The notes below the pieces were generated by a model. It had not been told where the DNA came from, ran no database searches, and saw only the letters and a list, made by a program, of their open reading frames with translations. Source: a virus. Taken from it: a stretch of DNA of 64,000 nucleotides. The position numbers were made by a program, and so were the translations under genes. The stretch covers positions 62,001-126,000 of IMG/VR virus record IMGVR_UViG_3300032050_000004; one strand, given 5' to 3'. Shown here piece after piece: positions 16,614-25,313 of this stretch (the stretch's first letter is position 1; the number at the start of each line of letters is the position of its first letter).

Positions 16614-17369
16614 TCAAATAAAATATTTTGGGTATTTTTTTACTAAATTGGATACCTGCAAAAGAACGTGTCGTTTGTGATAATCATTTATGTTTTGTAT
16701 CCTTGAATCTATTAACACAGTATCTGTAATTAACCAATCCTCAATAGCTGTTAACAAAGTGTCTTTAGTGAGTTGATCATAATCTTTATTGTGAATTTGA
16801 TTCACATAAAGTAATATGGAATCAAACTTCGCATCAATTTCATAAATTGAATATAAATCTAATCCTATCTCTTCTCTGTTTTTATTTCTTAATTTTTGAA
16901 ACTCTATATTATTTTTAAATATCTCTAACTCATTAATCCTTCTAACATCAGTTATTACCAATTTGTGATCATCCTCTGTTATTTTTGAAAATGCCCTATT
17001 GGTCCAGTGGTGAGGCCCATTTATTTCCTTCATCTTTTCCCCAAACCATATCATATATGGTCTTAACACTTCTTTGGTGTCTGAGTTTTTAGGATTTAAA
17101 AAATCAATATCGTTGAATTCTATTTCAATACCCTTACTCTTTAGATCTTCCCAAACCTGTGCTTTAAAAAAATCATTTAAATCTTCTTTAAGAGTATCGG
17201 CGAAAGAAATTCTTTTAAAACCTAATCTTGAAACTAAAAATTTGGCTATCGTATCCTTACCAGATCTTGCATAACCCATTAAACCAATCAAAATTTTGTT
17301 ATTAAGATTTTCATAATTTATCTCATGAGATGCATTATCAATTAATTCTGCAGGTATTTCTAAGTTCAT
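16614..17369 (-). CDS. Deoxynucleoside monophosphate kinase
   Basis: 251 residues. P-loop GYARSGKDT at about residues 33-41, then FKRISFADTLKEDL and the phage dNMP-kinase motif LVITDVRRINELEIF. It resembles T4 gene 1 type kinases that phosphorylate dNMPs to dNDPs for phage DNA synthesis. Works with thymidylate synthase and ribonucleotide reductase encoded in the same window. Length is normal for the group. The substrate range cannot be derived from sequence. Confidence 0.88.
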   Translation of the reverse strand: MNLEIPAELIDNASHEINYENLNNKILIGLMGYARSGKDTIAKFLVSRLGFKRISFADTLKEDLNDFFKAQVWEDLKSKGIEIEFNDIDFLNPKNSDTKEVLRPYMIWFGEKMKEINGPHHWTNRAFSKITEDDHKLVITDVRRINELEIFKNNIEFQKLRNKNREEIGLDLYSIYEIDAKFDSILLYVNQIHNKDYDQLTKDTLLTAIEDWLITDTVLIDSRIQNINDYHKRHVLLQVSNLVKKYPKYFI

Positions 17370-17422
17370 TTCTTATTTTTTTTTGTAAATTTATTAAAAA
17401 ATTATAATATTTAAAAATAAGA

Positions 17423-17602
17423 ATGAGTAAAATTAAATTAAATATAGAACAAGACTATTACATAGACGATTATGGACGTTGGGTTTTTACTAAAGAATAT
17501 CATTTAAAAAGAGGATATTGTTGTTCACCAAAGAAAAATCCCGGTTGTCTGAATTGTCCTTACAGAGAAAAAGAAGAACCTAAGAATTCAGAAAATAATT
17601 AA
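17423..17602 (+). CDS. DUF5522-like small Cys-rich protein
   Basis: 59 residues. Core YGRWVFTKEYHLKRGYCC and CLNCPYREK correspond to the DUF5522 pattern (VFT-x-x-YHL-x-RG-x-CC ... C-x-x-CPY) common in Bacteroidetes; four Cys probably bind a metal. Here the spacing between the CC pair and C-x-x-C is a few residues longer than I recall. Function unknown. Supports a Bacteroidetes host range. Confidence 0.75.
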   Translation: MSKIKLNIEQDYYIDDYGRWVFTKEYHLKRGYCCSPKKNPGCLNCPYREKEEPKNSENN

Positions 17603-17834
17603 TTTTATTTTTAAGACTTTTAATCTTTAGTTTAAAGTGACTGAAAGGGTTAATCTTAGACAAATAAAAATAAAATCCAAGAAAACAAGCTGACAAAAGG
17701 TAAAAAATTGAATCCGTAATCCAATAGGAACCTGTCAATTTCATTATTAGCAAGAACAAAGCATCGTAACCCAGAGGTAGGAAAAACATACCCAGCATTA
17801 AACAAATTGTTGCTATCTTGTTCGAATTTTTCAC
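17580..17834 (-). CDS. Small membrane protein
   Basis: 84 residues from a GTG start; no ATG is available upstream in frame. Two hydrophobic segments (about residues 7-32 and 38-58) followed by a basic C-terminal tail (KLKIKSLKNKI). Preferred over the overlapping frame 17656-17931 because of its clear membrane topology. Function unknown. Confidence 0.5.
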   Translation of the reverse strand: MKNSNKIATICLMLGMFFLPLGYDALFLLIMKLTGSYWITDSIFYLLSACFLGFYFYLSKINPFSHFKLKIKSLKNKINYFLNS

Positions 17835-17919
17835 TTTTATTTTTACTATCGGGATCCATATTTAATATTTTTTCTCCTTCACACAAAAAATCAACCACTA
17901 AGGTAAATAGTAAAAAAAT

Positions 17920-17945
17920 AAAAAAGCCCAAAATTGGGCTTTTTT
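17920..17945 (-). terminator. Terminator after tRNA-Phe
   Basis: AAAAAGCCCAA / TTGGGCTTTTT hairpin immediately 3-prime of the minus-strand tRNA. Confidence 0.85.
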
Positions 17946-17947
17946 AG

Positions 17948-18046
17948 TGGTGTCAGGAGGTGGAATTGAACCGTGACTTTCGTCACTCCGTAAGGACCCG
18001 ACTCATGGTTTTTCACGCCATTGCTCTACCTCTGAGCTATCCTGAC
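17948..18046 (-). tRNA. tRNA-Phe (GAA) with a 23-base insertion in the T-stem
   Basis: Read on the minus strand: acceptor GTCAGGA pairs with TCCTGAC, discriminator A, encoded CCA (17950-17948), D-arm TAGCTC ... GAGC. The anticodon arm is ATGGC-GTGAAAA-ACCAT, giving anticodon GAA with U33 and A37. The T-loop is TTCAATT with 3-prime stem strand CCACC. The 5-prime T-stem strand is broken: GGT, then 23 bases (17973-17995) holding the hairpin GTGAC-GAAA-GTCAC, then GG. Removing the 23 bases restores a perfect GGTGG/CCACC stem and a normal length. One C-A mismatch closes the anticodon loop. A decayed or unusual long-variable-arm tRNA is the alternative. Confidence 0.75.
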
Positions 18047-18122
18047 ATTTATGAATAATTACAATGCAAATATAATAAAATTAAAACTTAAAAAACAAGT
18101 TATATCAAAAAAAACTTCAAAC

Positions 18123-18130
18123 TATTTATA
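18123..18130 (+). promoter_or_regulatory. Late-type promoter octamer TATTTATA
   Basis: TATTTATA 16 bases before the ATG at 18147, the same spacing as at 38416 and 11621. Confidence 0.5.
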
Positions 18131-18146
18131 AAAAAAACTTTTAGTA

Positions 18147-18413
18147 ATGAAAATCAATAAGAAAGATTTTAAGAATTTAATCAGGGAAATGATTTCTGAA
18201 ATAGAAATTAATGAGTCGGATATTATAGCAAAAGAAAAAACGGAATGGAATGAAATGAAAAATGATTTCAAAAATATAGTTAAAGACTTAATAAAGAACA
18301 TAGAGGATGATAAATATTCCGATGCAAATGGAGAAATAGATAAATCAATTAAGATTCTAAAAAGCTGGAAAAAAAGATTATCAAAAAACCTTGATGATTC
18401 ATCGAGGGGTTAA
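18147..18413 (+). CDS. Small protein with head-targeting-like N-terminus
   Basis: 88 residues. N-terminus MKINKKDFKNLIREMISEIE has two hydrophobic-hydrophobic-x-Glu sites (L-I-R-E, M-I-S-E). The rest is a charged helix (WNEMKNDFKNIVKDLIKNIE). Probably a head-internal protein by analogy with T4 internal proteins. Overlaps the converging gene by 15 bases. Confidence 0.7.
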   Translation: MKINKKDFKNLIREMISEIEINESDIIAKEKTEWNEMKNDFKNIVKDLIKNIEDDKYSDANGEIDKSIKILKSWKKRLSKNLDDSSRG

Positions 18414-19274
18414 CCTGTGTATAAATTTGTTTCTTGTTGGTGTTGATAAGCAATCAAAACAACAATATGGATAAAATCTTTCAAAATCTAATTTTAATAA
18501 ATTTTCCCAACCAAGATTGCTAATCTTATCTTTATTTTTCTCAATTAAAATTTCAACGTCTGGAATAAATCTTGCTAATTTTGTTAATAGATAACAATCA
18601 TTTTTTTCAAAAATTTCCATATCACAATAACTATATAAATCCGGTCTATTTTGTAAAATATTATACCAGTCTAGTTCATTTAATTTAAAAATATCTAATT
18701 TTTCTAAGTGTTTATTTCCAGTTTGTAATATCAAATGTCTTATTTGAAAATTATCTAAAACATCATTTAAATCTAATATTTTGTTTATTACATAATCTCG
18801 ATGGTAATAATTTTTTATGAGTTCGGTTAAATGATATTTATTGAAATATATTCTTGTAAAATCTATTTGCGTAGCATATTTGACATTTATCCTTAATAAA
18901 ATCAATAATTCCTCTCCGGTTACTTTTTTTAAATCAAAGTTGAACATATCTATATATTCTGGCCACATTTTAAAAAAATATTCTAGTTCTTTAATCTTAA
19001 ACTTAAATTTTTCAATATTGACTTTATTTAATATTTCCGGATCTCTGGTTGCTAATCTTATGAGCTGTTTTTTATTTATTCTTTCATAATTCACAAATTT
19101 TTTAACTCTTTCATTATTAAAAAATTCTCTATCGTTTATATTTGATAAGTCAATAAAATTTATTAATTTTTTAAAAAATTCATCATCTATCTCTTTTACG
19201 TTGAAAAGAGTAAAATGACAAATACCATTAAAAATATTTTGAGTTTCTTTATCTAATTTATTTTTAATATTCAT
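18399..19274 (-). CDS. Helical-repeat protein of unknown function
   Basis: Start set at ATG 19274 (MNIKNKLDKETQN), because the longer reading frame would add a hydrophobic, poorly coded stretch overlapping the next plus-strand gene. About 291 residues of degenerate repeats in which Leu/Trp helices alternate with D-P-E or R-P-D turns (LATRDPEILNKV; WYNILQNRPDLYSYCD; WENLLKLDFERFYPYC). They recall repeat proteins with a D-W-x-x-L-L unit known from bacteria and phages. Probably a protein-binding solenoid. TATTTATT (minus strand, 19278-19285) lies directly before the ATG. Confidence 0.65.
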   Translation of the reverse strand: MNIKNKLDKETQNIFNGICHFTLFNVKEIDDEFFKKLINFIDLSNINDREFFNNERVKKFVNYERINKKQLIRLATRDPEILNKVNIEKFKFKIKELEYFFKMWPEYIDMFNFDLKKVTGEELLILLRINVKYATQIDFTRIYFNKYHLTELIKNYYHRDYVINKILDLNDVLDNFQIRHLILQTGNKHLEKLDIFKLNELDWYNILQNRPDLYSYCDMEIFEKNDCYLLTKLARFIPDVEILIEKNKDKISNLGWENLLKLDFERFYPYCCFDCLSTPTRNKFIHRLTPR

Positions 19275-19287
19275 ATTAATAAATATA

Positions 19288-19683
19288 ATGTCTAAAGTTA
19301 AAATTATTAACAATAAATCAATTGATAGTTTAGGGACTATCAAACGAATAAATTATTCAGGATGTATTAAAAAAACTTATTTATTAAATGAAAAAAATAG
19401 AAGTAATTTTTATACGATAATAAAAGAAGTTTGTGGTGAAAATTCTGACGATTATTTCATAAGTTCAAAATTAGAAATTGGTGAAAAATATGTCACTTAC
19501 TTTAAATATGACCAGAATGGTGAAATTATTTATGAAAGGAGATATAATAAATCAAAAAAAACATTTAACATACAAGAATTATTCCATGAGAATGAAAATG
19601 GAAAAATATTGTTAAATAATTACAATAATCAAAAAACAATTAGTTTTACCTCAAAAAAATTGAAGAATGGAAAACAAAAATAA
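19288..19683 (+). CDS. Hypothetical protein
   Basis: 131 residues, basic and Asn-rich, mainly beta (YVTYFKYDQNGEIIYERRYN). Start is only 13 bases from the divergent gene, so the promoter regions overlap. Overlaps the next gene by 17 bases. Not recognised. Confidence 0.6.
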   Translation: MSKVKIINNKSIDSLGTIKRINYSGCIKKTYLLNEKNRSNFYTIIKEVCGENSDDYFISSKLEIGEKYVTYFKYDQNGEIIYERRYNKSKKTFNIQELFHENENGKILLNNYNNQKTISFTSKKLKNGKQK

Positions 19684-19996
19684 ACCCTCTTTTGAAATAA
19701 ACAATTTAGTAAAAGAAACTTTTAATAAAATAGCTCAATGGCATAACGAAGAAGCAACTTCAACTTCACTACACCATTTATCTATAGAGATTGTTTCAGA
19801 TATCATAAAAGAGTCCTATAGGCACTTAGACCTAAAAGTGGATTTTGCTATTGATATGGACGAAGAAACAAGAAAAAAAGTTGATGAAGAAAAAGCTGAA
19901 AAGAAACGCAGAATGGGAGTCAATGATTTAGATAACTTAACTGACGAAGAATTACTGAGAGAAATATCAAAAAGAAAATCTAATACACCTCTTTAA
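19667..19996 (+). CDS. Hypothetical acidic/helical protein
   Basis: 109 residues. The C-terminal part is a charged helix (DEETRKKVDEEKAEKKRRMG) and then LDNLTDEELLREISKRK. It overlaps the 3-prime end of the large minus-strand gene by 17 bases. No family recognised. Confidence 0.6.
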   Translation: MENKNKPSFEINNLVKETFNKIAQWHNEEATSTSLHHLSIEIVSDIIKESYRHLDLKVDFAIDMDEETRKKVDEEKAEKKRRMGVNDLDNLTDEELLREISKRKSNTPL

Positions 19997-22900
19997 TTAA
20001 TCCCTCCAAACTAATATTTTCAATATTTTCCCAATTTTCGATATTATTACTCATGACTGGTTTTGCTCCGGCTTCTTTGTTATAAGCTAGTGTTATATGA
20101 GGTGTTCTTTTTCTTTGCGTAGAGAAATTAATATCCATGTCAGTAGAAACTCTTAACGCTACCACATCAGAATTTATACCTATTCCAATTACTTTTATAT
20201 CAACTATATTATCTAACAAATTCTCGTCATAAATTTTACCCATATTGATAGTAATGTGATCTGCTGTGATAGTCCAATCTTGTCCTATTTTCTCTTCTTT
20301 TTTAAGTTTGTTAATTAATCCAAGAAGTTTATTTTTTGAATTTTGATCTAATACTATTGCAGAATATTTAGGTTTTCTATCTTCTACTTCTTTTAAAATA
20401 TTTTTTAAAATTTGAAATCTGTTCTCAAAAATTTTAAAATTTTCATTCAAACCATAATCTAAAATTCTTTCTTTTCTTACATCAAATCTTGTAACTGGAA
20501 TCCATATATTTTGTCCTCCATTTTCTATTTCTGATTCCTCTGTAACCAAAACATAGTAATTTAGTGCTATTAAATTTTCATAAATTAAATTGTCTTGTGC
20601 TTCATTGTCTGATTCATCATTTTTATACAGATTTTTAACATCAATAACTAAATATCTTTTTCCTGTAATTAGATTTAATTTTGGAAGCCTAGGTTCATTT
20701 CCTTTAAAAGATATCCTATCTCCTCTTTTAACATTATATTTATCAATCGAAAGAGAATCTTGAATTATATCATAGTATCTTTTCCCTTTTTCACCAAGTG
20801 AATCAAATAAATTTTTTAAACTTTTTACTTCACTAATTGCTAATTTTTTATCTAATATATTCAACATTTTTTTATAAAAAGATGTTGCTAAAGCAATGTT
20901 TTGGTTTGGATCAACATTGACACTTCTAATGAACTTTAGTAATTCTTCTTTACTAGCATTATTATCTTTGCACAATTCTAAAAATTTAGCAAATGCATCT
21001 ATTCTTTTTTCATTATCAGTTTGTAGAGTTGAATTTCTATAAAAATAAGCAACTAGTTCTTGTTGGTTTTTTTTGAGTTCAGATAGTGGTATAAAATTAT
21101 CTTGTGAATTGCTAAATTTAAAATTTTTATAGAATTCCAAAACTCCCGGTAAAAATTCTTTTATAATTATATTTCCATCTACATCTACCACATTTTTACC
21201 ATACTTCTGTATTAGAAATGCCTTACCCCTTTGTTTATCCTGTTCAAATTCTTCATATTTTTTATTGTAGAATTCAACTATTTCATCTTTGAGGGTGTTT
21301 TTTTCACTACCAGTTGGTGTATTCAAAATTTTATTTACTTCCTGATCATTCAATTGTGGAACATAAAATTTTAAAAACTGTAATTCTTTATTAAATTCAT
21401 CTCCTTTAACAAAGTTTTTAATTAATTCCTTATTTTTTTCAATAAATTTTTTTCTTTCCTTTTGTAATAATACTTTTTTATCATCTTTGATTACGAAAGG
21501 TTTTGGTCTGGTAATTCTATTTCCTTCTTGATCTAATAATGGTTGTCCATTCTCTCCAAATACTAATTCTTGCCTTACTCCAATATATTCTTTTTTGCTT
21601 GGATTATATTTTGCATTTTGATGCTTTCTCTCTCTAGGGGATTCAGCAAATTTTACAAAGTTGGCAACACCTACATTTGATGGTCCGAAAACAGCTAACA
21701 TTTCCGGAGTTTTATTGTCTAAAATGTAATTAAATAAATTTTGATATATTTTATTACTCCTTTCATCAGATAGAAATCTTAAAACATTCTTAAATGAATC
21801 CTGATAAGATCTTATAAATTGATCAAGGTTTATAATTTTAAATATTTTTTCGAATTCAATATCTGGTATCCTACCTATAAAGGATGAAATATTTTTCAAT
21901 ATGAGACTAGGATTTTTACTGTACATTGCTAAAATGTCTATCTTAGCAAGCTCTTCTATCGCATCGTTTCTGAATTTATCGACTAATTTTTCAAAATTAT
22001 CTAAAAATTTTTCTGGATTTGTTTCAGCAAGAGTTTTTATATCTATATTTCTTTCGTCAAACCATTCCTGCCCTCTGATTTCAACAATCAAATTTCTATG
22101 GGCTTCTATTAAGTCTTCTCTGTGATCAGCAAGTTTATTTAATAAATCAGGTTTATTTCTAATTACATCAGTTAAAAACCTAGCAGCACCAGATTCACTT
22201 CCAACCCTAGGCATGTTTCCATCGTAGGTTGTAAGTTTTGATATATTACTTTTAGCATAAGGAGAAAAACATAAAAAATCAATAATCCTATCATCACCAT
22301 CACTATATCCAGATGAAGTTTTTTGACTGCCCGGTTGATGATTACCTTCTTGTTTTATTTCTCTTAAATTTTTATCTGAACGATATCCAGACATTCCAAC
22401 CTGTGTCGACCACTTTCCATTAGGATTGCCAGCTGGAGGACCAATTAACTGTAAATTTTGATTTTCTGATCCAGCAAAACCAGATCCCACTTGACACATT
22501 ACACCCCATTTATTATGTTCATTTAATTCTGCACCTTCAGATAACCATTTTCCATCAATTACTTCAACCCAAATTCTTTTTGAACCGTCATTTATTGAAT
22601 ATATTCTTTTTATTCTACCTTGTTTTTCAGCTTCTAAGTGTGGAGCTTCTTCTTCTTGTTGTACATCTTTTTTTGAATCATCTTTATTTTCTACAAAATC
22701 ATAAGCATCATTAAGATTCATATTTTTTATTGCATTATCATTTCCTGATAATTTAAACCAATTTAGAACTGATAATATTTTTTGTTTATCTTCTTCCGTA
22801 AATTCGTCTACTCCCTTTTCTTTTACCGTTTTTATAAGCCAAGGAGCTAACCTGCAATTATTAATCTTTTCTTGATTACCCTCAAAAACTTGGTAAATTA

Positions 22901-23030
22901 ATTCTTCAACAAAGTCCAATATTTCTGGATCTGTTTTAGGTTGGCCCTTTGTGCCGTCTGTAAAATGTTTTTTCCAATCATTCATTTCCTGAATGATTCC
23001 AAATTTTTTTAAAGTAGAGACAATATTCAT
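19980..23030 (-). CDS. Large protein with C-terminal 2H phosphoesterase-like domain
   Basis: 1016 residues, the largest protein here. Residues 1-120 are helical with GTKGQPKTDPEILDFVEELI; 130-260 a Gly/Ser-rich region with KRIWVEVIDGKWLSEG; 280-800 mostly charged helices. Residues about 880-1016 contain two H-x-T-x motifs, DHITIN and PHITLA, the signature of 2H phosphoesterases (LigT/CPDase-like, RNA end repair or cyclic nucleotide cleavage). TATTTATT lies 23 bases before the ATG, suggesting late expression, so it may be a virion protein. The N-terminal two-thirds are unrecognised. Confidence 0.7.
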   Translation of the reverse strand: MNIVSTLKKFGIIQEMNDWKKHFTDGTKGQPKTDPEILDFVEELIYQVFEGNQEKINNCRLAPWLIKTVKEKGVDEFTEEDKQKILSVLNWFKLSGNDNAIKNMNLNDAYDFVENKDDSKKDVQQEEEAPHLEAEKQGRIKRIYSINDGSKRIWVEVIDGKWLSEGAELNEHNKWGVMCQVGSGFAGSENQNLQLIGPPAGNPNGKWSTQVGMSGYRSDKNLREIKQEGNHQPGSQKTSSGYSDGDDRIIDFLCFSPYAKSNISKLTTYDGNMPRVGSESGAARFLTDVIRNKPDLLNKLADHREDLIEAHRNLIVEIRGQEWFDERNIDIKTLAETNPEKFLDNFEKLVDKFRNDAIEELAKIDILAMYSKNPSLILKNISSFIGRIPDIEFEKIFKIINLDQFIRSYQDSFKNVLRFLSDERSNKIYQNLFNYILDNKTPEMLAVFGPSNVGVANFVKFAESPRERKHQNAKYNPSKKEYIGVRQELVFGENGQPLLDQEGNRITRPKPFVIKDDKKVLLQKERKKFIEKNKELIKNFVKGDEFNKELQFLKFYVPQLNDQEVNKILNTPTGSEKNTLKDEIVEFYNKKYEEFEQDKQRGKAFLIQKYGKNVVDVDGNIIIKEFLPGVLEFYKNFKFSNSQDNFIPLSELKKNQQELVAYFYRNSTLQTDNEKRIDAFAKFLELCKDNNASKEELLKFIRSVNVDPNQNIALATSFYKKMLNILDKKLAISEVKSLKNLFDSLGEKGKRYYDIIQDSLSIDKYNVKRGDRISFKGNEPRLPKLNLITGKRYLVIDVKNLYKNDESDNEAQDNLIYENLIALNYYVLVTEESEIENGGQNIWIPVTRFDVRKERILDYGLNENFKIFENRFQILKNILKEVEDRKPKYSAIVLDQNSKNKLLGLINKLKKEEKIGQDWTITADHITINMGKIYDENLLDNIVDIKVIGIGINSDVVALRVSTDMDINFSTQRKRTPHITLAYNKEAGAKPVMSNNIENWENIENISLEGLIKEVY

Positions 23031-23079
23031 TACCGATGATAAAAGATTATATCAATAAATATAATCCTTTTTAAAAAAA

Positions 23080-24132
23080 TCATCGCATAATTACACTATA
23101 TTTCTCAATTAAATTATCTTTTATTTTAATAATTTGAGAATTTACTTCATCGGAAGTCAAAGTTCTCTCCAGAGATTCAAAATGTATTCTATAAGAAACT
23201 GATTTTTGACCTGTCTTTGGATTCAAAAAACTATCAATTAGATCTGTTTTTGATACCAAATTTTCAGAACAATCATTTAAAATTGTATAGAAATCATTTG
23301 GCATAAATGGTTCATAATAGTAGAATGAAATATCTCTAACAGCAGAAGGGTATTTTGAATACTCTTTAAATTTAGTTATTTGACCTTTTTTGAACTGATT
23401 TATAAACCTTTCGTCATCAGTCCAAAAATATCTTATATCAGGAATTTCGAAAAATATCATTGCTAACCTTTCAAGTCCTAAACCAAAAGCCCAACCCGAT
23501 TTATTAATTAAGCCACAATTTGTCATGATTTCTTCCCTTATTACTCCAGCACCTAGCACCTCAACCCATTTTCCATTTAATAAAACTTCAATTTCACATG
23601 ATGGATTCGTAAAAGGAAAATAAGTATCTACAAATTTGTATTCACAGCCGGGAAATAAAAATTCTATTAGACCCCCTAAATTTTGCTTTATAACCTCGCA
23701 AACCTTAATTGGATCTATTTGACCATCTAATATAGAAACCCCTTCCATTTGATGGAAAACGGGGTAATGAAAGGCATCAATTTCATCTTTTCTATAAACA
23801 TCACCAGTAACTAAAAAATTATTCTTTCCATCTCTCATAAACTGGGTTTGATGAGCTGATGTATGAGTTCTCAAAACTGTATTAACATCTTTGTAAAAGG
23901 TGTCTGATTGAGACCTTGATGGATGATCACTTGGAATCAATAAATCATCAAAATTTGACTTTGTGTCCACATATGGATTTATACCTTCAAATATTTCTCT
24001 AGAATTTTTGAAATAATCATAAATTCTTTCTTTAATTATACAAATAGGATGATCAGGAATTTGATATATGTTTTTTCCTATTTTATTTTTTATACTAAGT
24101 GGTATATTACCTAAAGGTATAAAATCTTTCAT
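23080..24132 (-). CDS. pheS: Monomeric (mitochondrial-type) phenylalanyl-tRNA synthetase
   Basis: 350 residues combining a class II PheRS catalytic core and a C-terminal FDX-ACB anticodon-binding domain in one chain. Core: HPSRSQSDTFY, RTHTSAHQTQFM, motif 2 VTGDVYRKDEID-FHYPVFHQMEGV, and motif 3 GWAFGLGLERLAM. FDX-ACB, about residues 258-350: YPSAVRDISFYY, NDFYTILNDC, YRIHFESLERTLTSDEV. Bacterial PheRS is an alpha2-beta2 enzyme; this compact form is known for mitochondrial FARS2/MSF1. It charges tRNA-Phe, and a phage tRNA-Phe lies at 17948-18046. Four-base overlap with the upstream purine gene indicates an operon. Confidence 0.9.
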   Translation of the reverse strand: MKDFIPLGNIPLSIKNKIGKNIYQIPDHPICIIKERIYDYFKNSREIFEGINPYVDTKSNFDDLLIPSDHPSRSQSDTFYKDVNTVLRTHTSAHQTQFMRDGKNNFLVTGDVYRKDEIDAFHYPVFHQMEGVSILDGQIDPIKVCEVIKQNLGGLIEFLFPGCEYKFVDTYFPFTNPSCEIEVLLNGKWVEVLGAGVIREEIMTNCGLINKSGWAFGLGLERLAMIFFEIPDIRYFWTDDERFINQFKKGQITKFKEYSKYPSAVRDISFYYYEPFMPNDFYTILNDCSENLVSKTDLIDSFLNPKTGQKSVSYRIHFESLERTLTSDEVNSQIIKIKDNLIEKYSVIMR

Positions 24133-25244
24133 TTTTTATATCTTAAAAATGAATTATTAGTTATGAGATTAAATTTTACATTACCAATAAATGAAAATAA
24201 ATCTAGATGATTAGTATAACTCATGGAAGATTTAAGATAATGTTCGAAATTTTCAGTCCATTGATTAAGTGTATATTCTACTGGCCTTCTTGTTGAAATG
24301 CCTTCTGAAGTTTTTAAAACTTTTTTTCCCCAATCTTTTTGAACTTCTTTCGTTGACATTCCTCTAAATTTTTTGGTTAATCTATAATTTCTAGAATATA
24401 ACCATTTAGTAAATTTAGATCTAGGGTCTAATTTTATTTTATTGAACAAGTAGGTTTCCCCACAAGACTCTAAAGCTTTATTAAAAATACTTCCGATCAT
24501 TACATAATCAGCACCTAATGCTAATGCTTTGATAATGTCTGAATATTTTTTCATACCACCATCTGCAACAATTTTTGCTTCACATTTTAATTCTTTCTTT
24601 AATTGATAGCATTCTTGAATTAAAGAACCCATAGGATATCCTATTGCCGTTTGCTGAGTTGTTAAACAACCATTTCCATTTCCTATTCCCAATCTAACAA
24701 AATTACAACCTGCATCTGATAGAGCCACATATGAATTTGGGTTTGCTACATTTCCAGCCATTATAATCAATTTATTACCATATTTTCTTTTGGCTGTTTT
24801 AATTGCATTTTTCAAATCTACAATGTGTCCATTCGCTGTATCAATGCAAACATTAACCTCTTCGTTTTTTGGAATTGTGAAATTATTATCAAGAAATTCA
24901 TAAACAAAATCAGCAAGAGAATAAGAAACAAAACACATTTTACCGTTCCTATTATAATTATTGGTTTTAATCCCTCTTGGATAACAAACGTTTATATTGT
25001 TTGAGATAAAATCTTCTCTATTTTCTTTAGAAACAACCGTATCCATAGGTGCAGTAATGAGTGGTAAATGTTCGTGATGATGGAAACCACTTTCTACTGG
25101 ATATGAAATGCTAATATTAGACCTTGAACTTATTTCAGTAGTAACTTCCGGAATTATCAAAATATCATCAAAATCAAATTTCAAATCTTTCGTACAAGAA
25201 TTTCTTATAGATAATATTTCATTAGGTTCTAATTGTTCAAACAT
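24129..25244 (-). CDS. GMP reductase / IMP dehydrogenase family protein
   Basis: 371 residues, a TIM-barrel without a CBS insert. Seen: FDDILIIPE, PLITAPMDTVVS, NVCIDTANGH, GNVANPNSYVALSDAGCNFVRLGIGNG, and the catalytic loop with Cys in GNGCLTTQQTAIGYP. Also VADGGMKKYSDIIKALALGADYVMIGS and the flap KFRGMSTKEVQKDWG followed by TSEGI. The CBS-less length and the flap fit GMP reductase better than IMPDH. It interconverts IMP and GMP pools. First gene of an operon with PheRS behind a host-type promoter. Confidence 0.85.
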   Translation of the reverse strand: MFEQLEPNEILSIRNSCTKDLKFDFDDILIIPEVTTEISSRSNISISYPVESGFHHHEHLPLITAPMDTVVSKENREDFISNNINVCYPRGIKTNNYNRNGKMCFVSYSLADFVYEFLDNNFTIPKNEEVNVCIDTANGHIVDLKNAIKTAKRKYGNKLIIMAGNVANPNSYVALSDAGCNFVRLGIGNGNGCLTTQQTAIGYPMGSLIQECYQLKKELKCEAKIVADGGMKKYSDIIKALALGADYVMIGSIFNKALESCGETYLFNKIKLDPRSKFTKWLYSRNYRLTKKFRGMSTKEVQKDWGKKVLKTSEGISTRRPVEYTLNQWTENFEHYLKSSMSYTNHLDLFSFIGNVKFNLITNNSFLRYKK

Positions 25245-25263
25245 TTTTTTCTTGTTTAGAAAA

Positions 25264-25294
25264 CAAATATAAATTAAAAAAAATTAGAATTCAA
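25264..25294 (-). promoter_or_regulatory. Host-type promoter of the purine-PheRS operon
   Basis: Minus strand TTG (25292-25294), 20 bases, TATATTTG (25264-25271), about 20 bases from the ATG at 25244. Confidence 0.65.
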
Positions 25295-25313
25295 AAAAAG
25301 TATTTATAATATT

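Noticed and set aside
17656-17931. 91-codon minus-strand frame with a hydrophobic N-terminus.
   Set aside because: Overlaps the better membrane-protein frame 17580-17834 and runs into the terminator after the tRNA; only one of the two can be real.
18997-19343. Longer start at 19343 for the helical-repeat protein.
   Set aside because: Would add a hydrophobic N-terminus overlapping the divergent gene at 19288; the octamer and ATG at 19274 give a better start.
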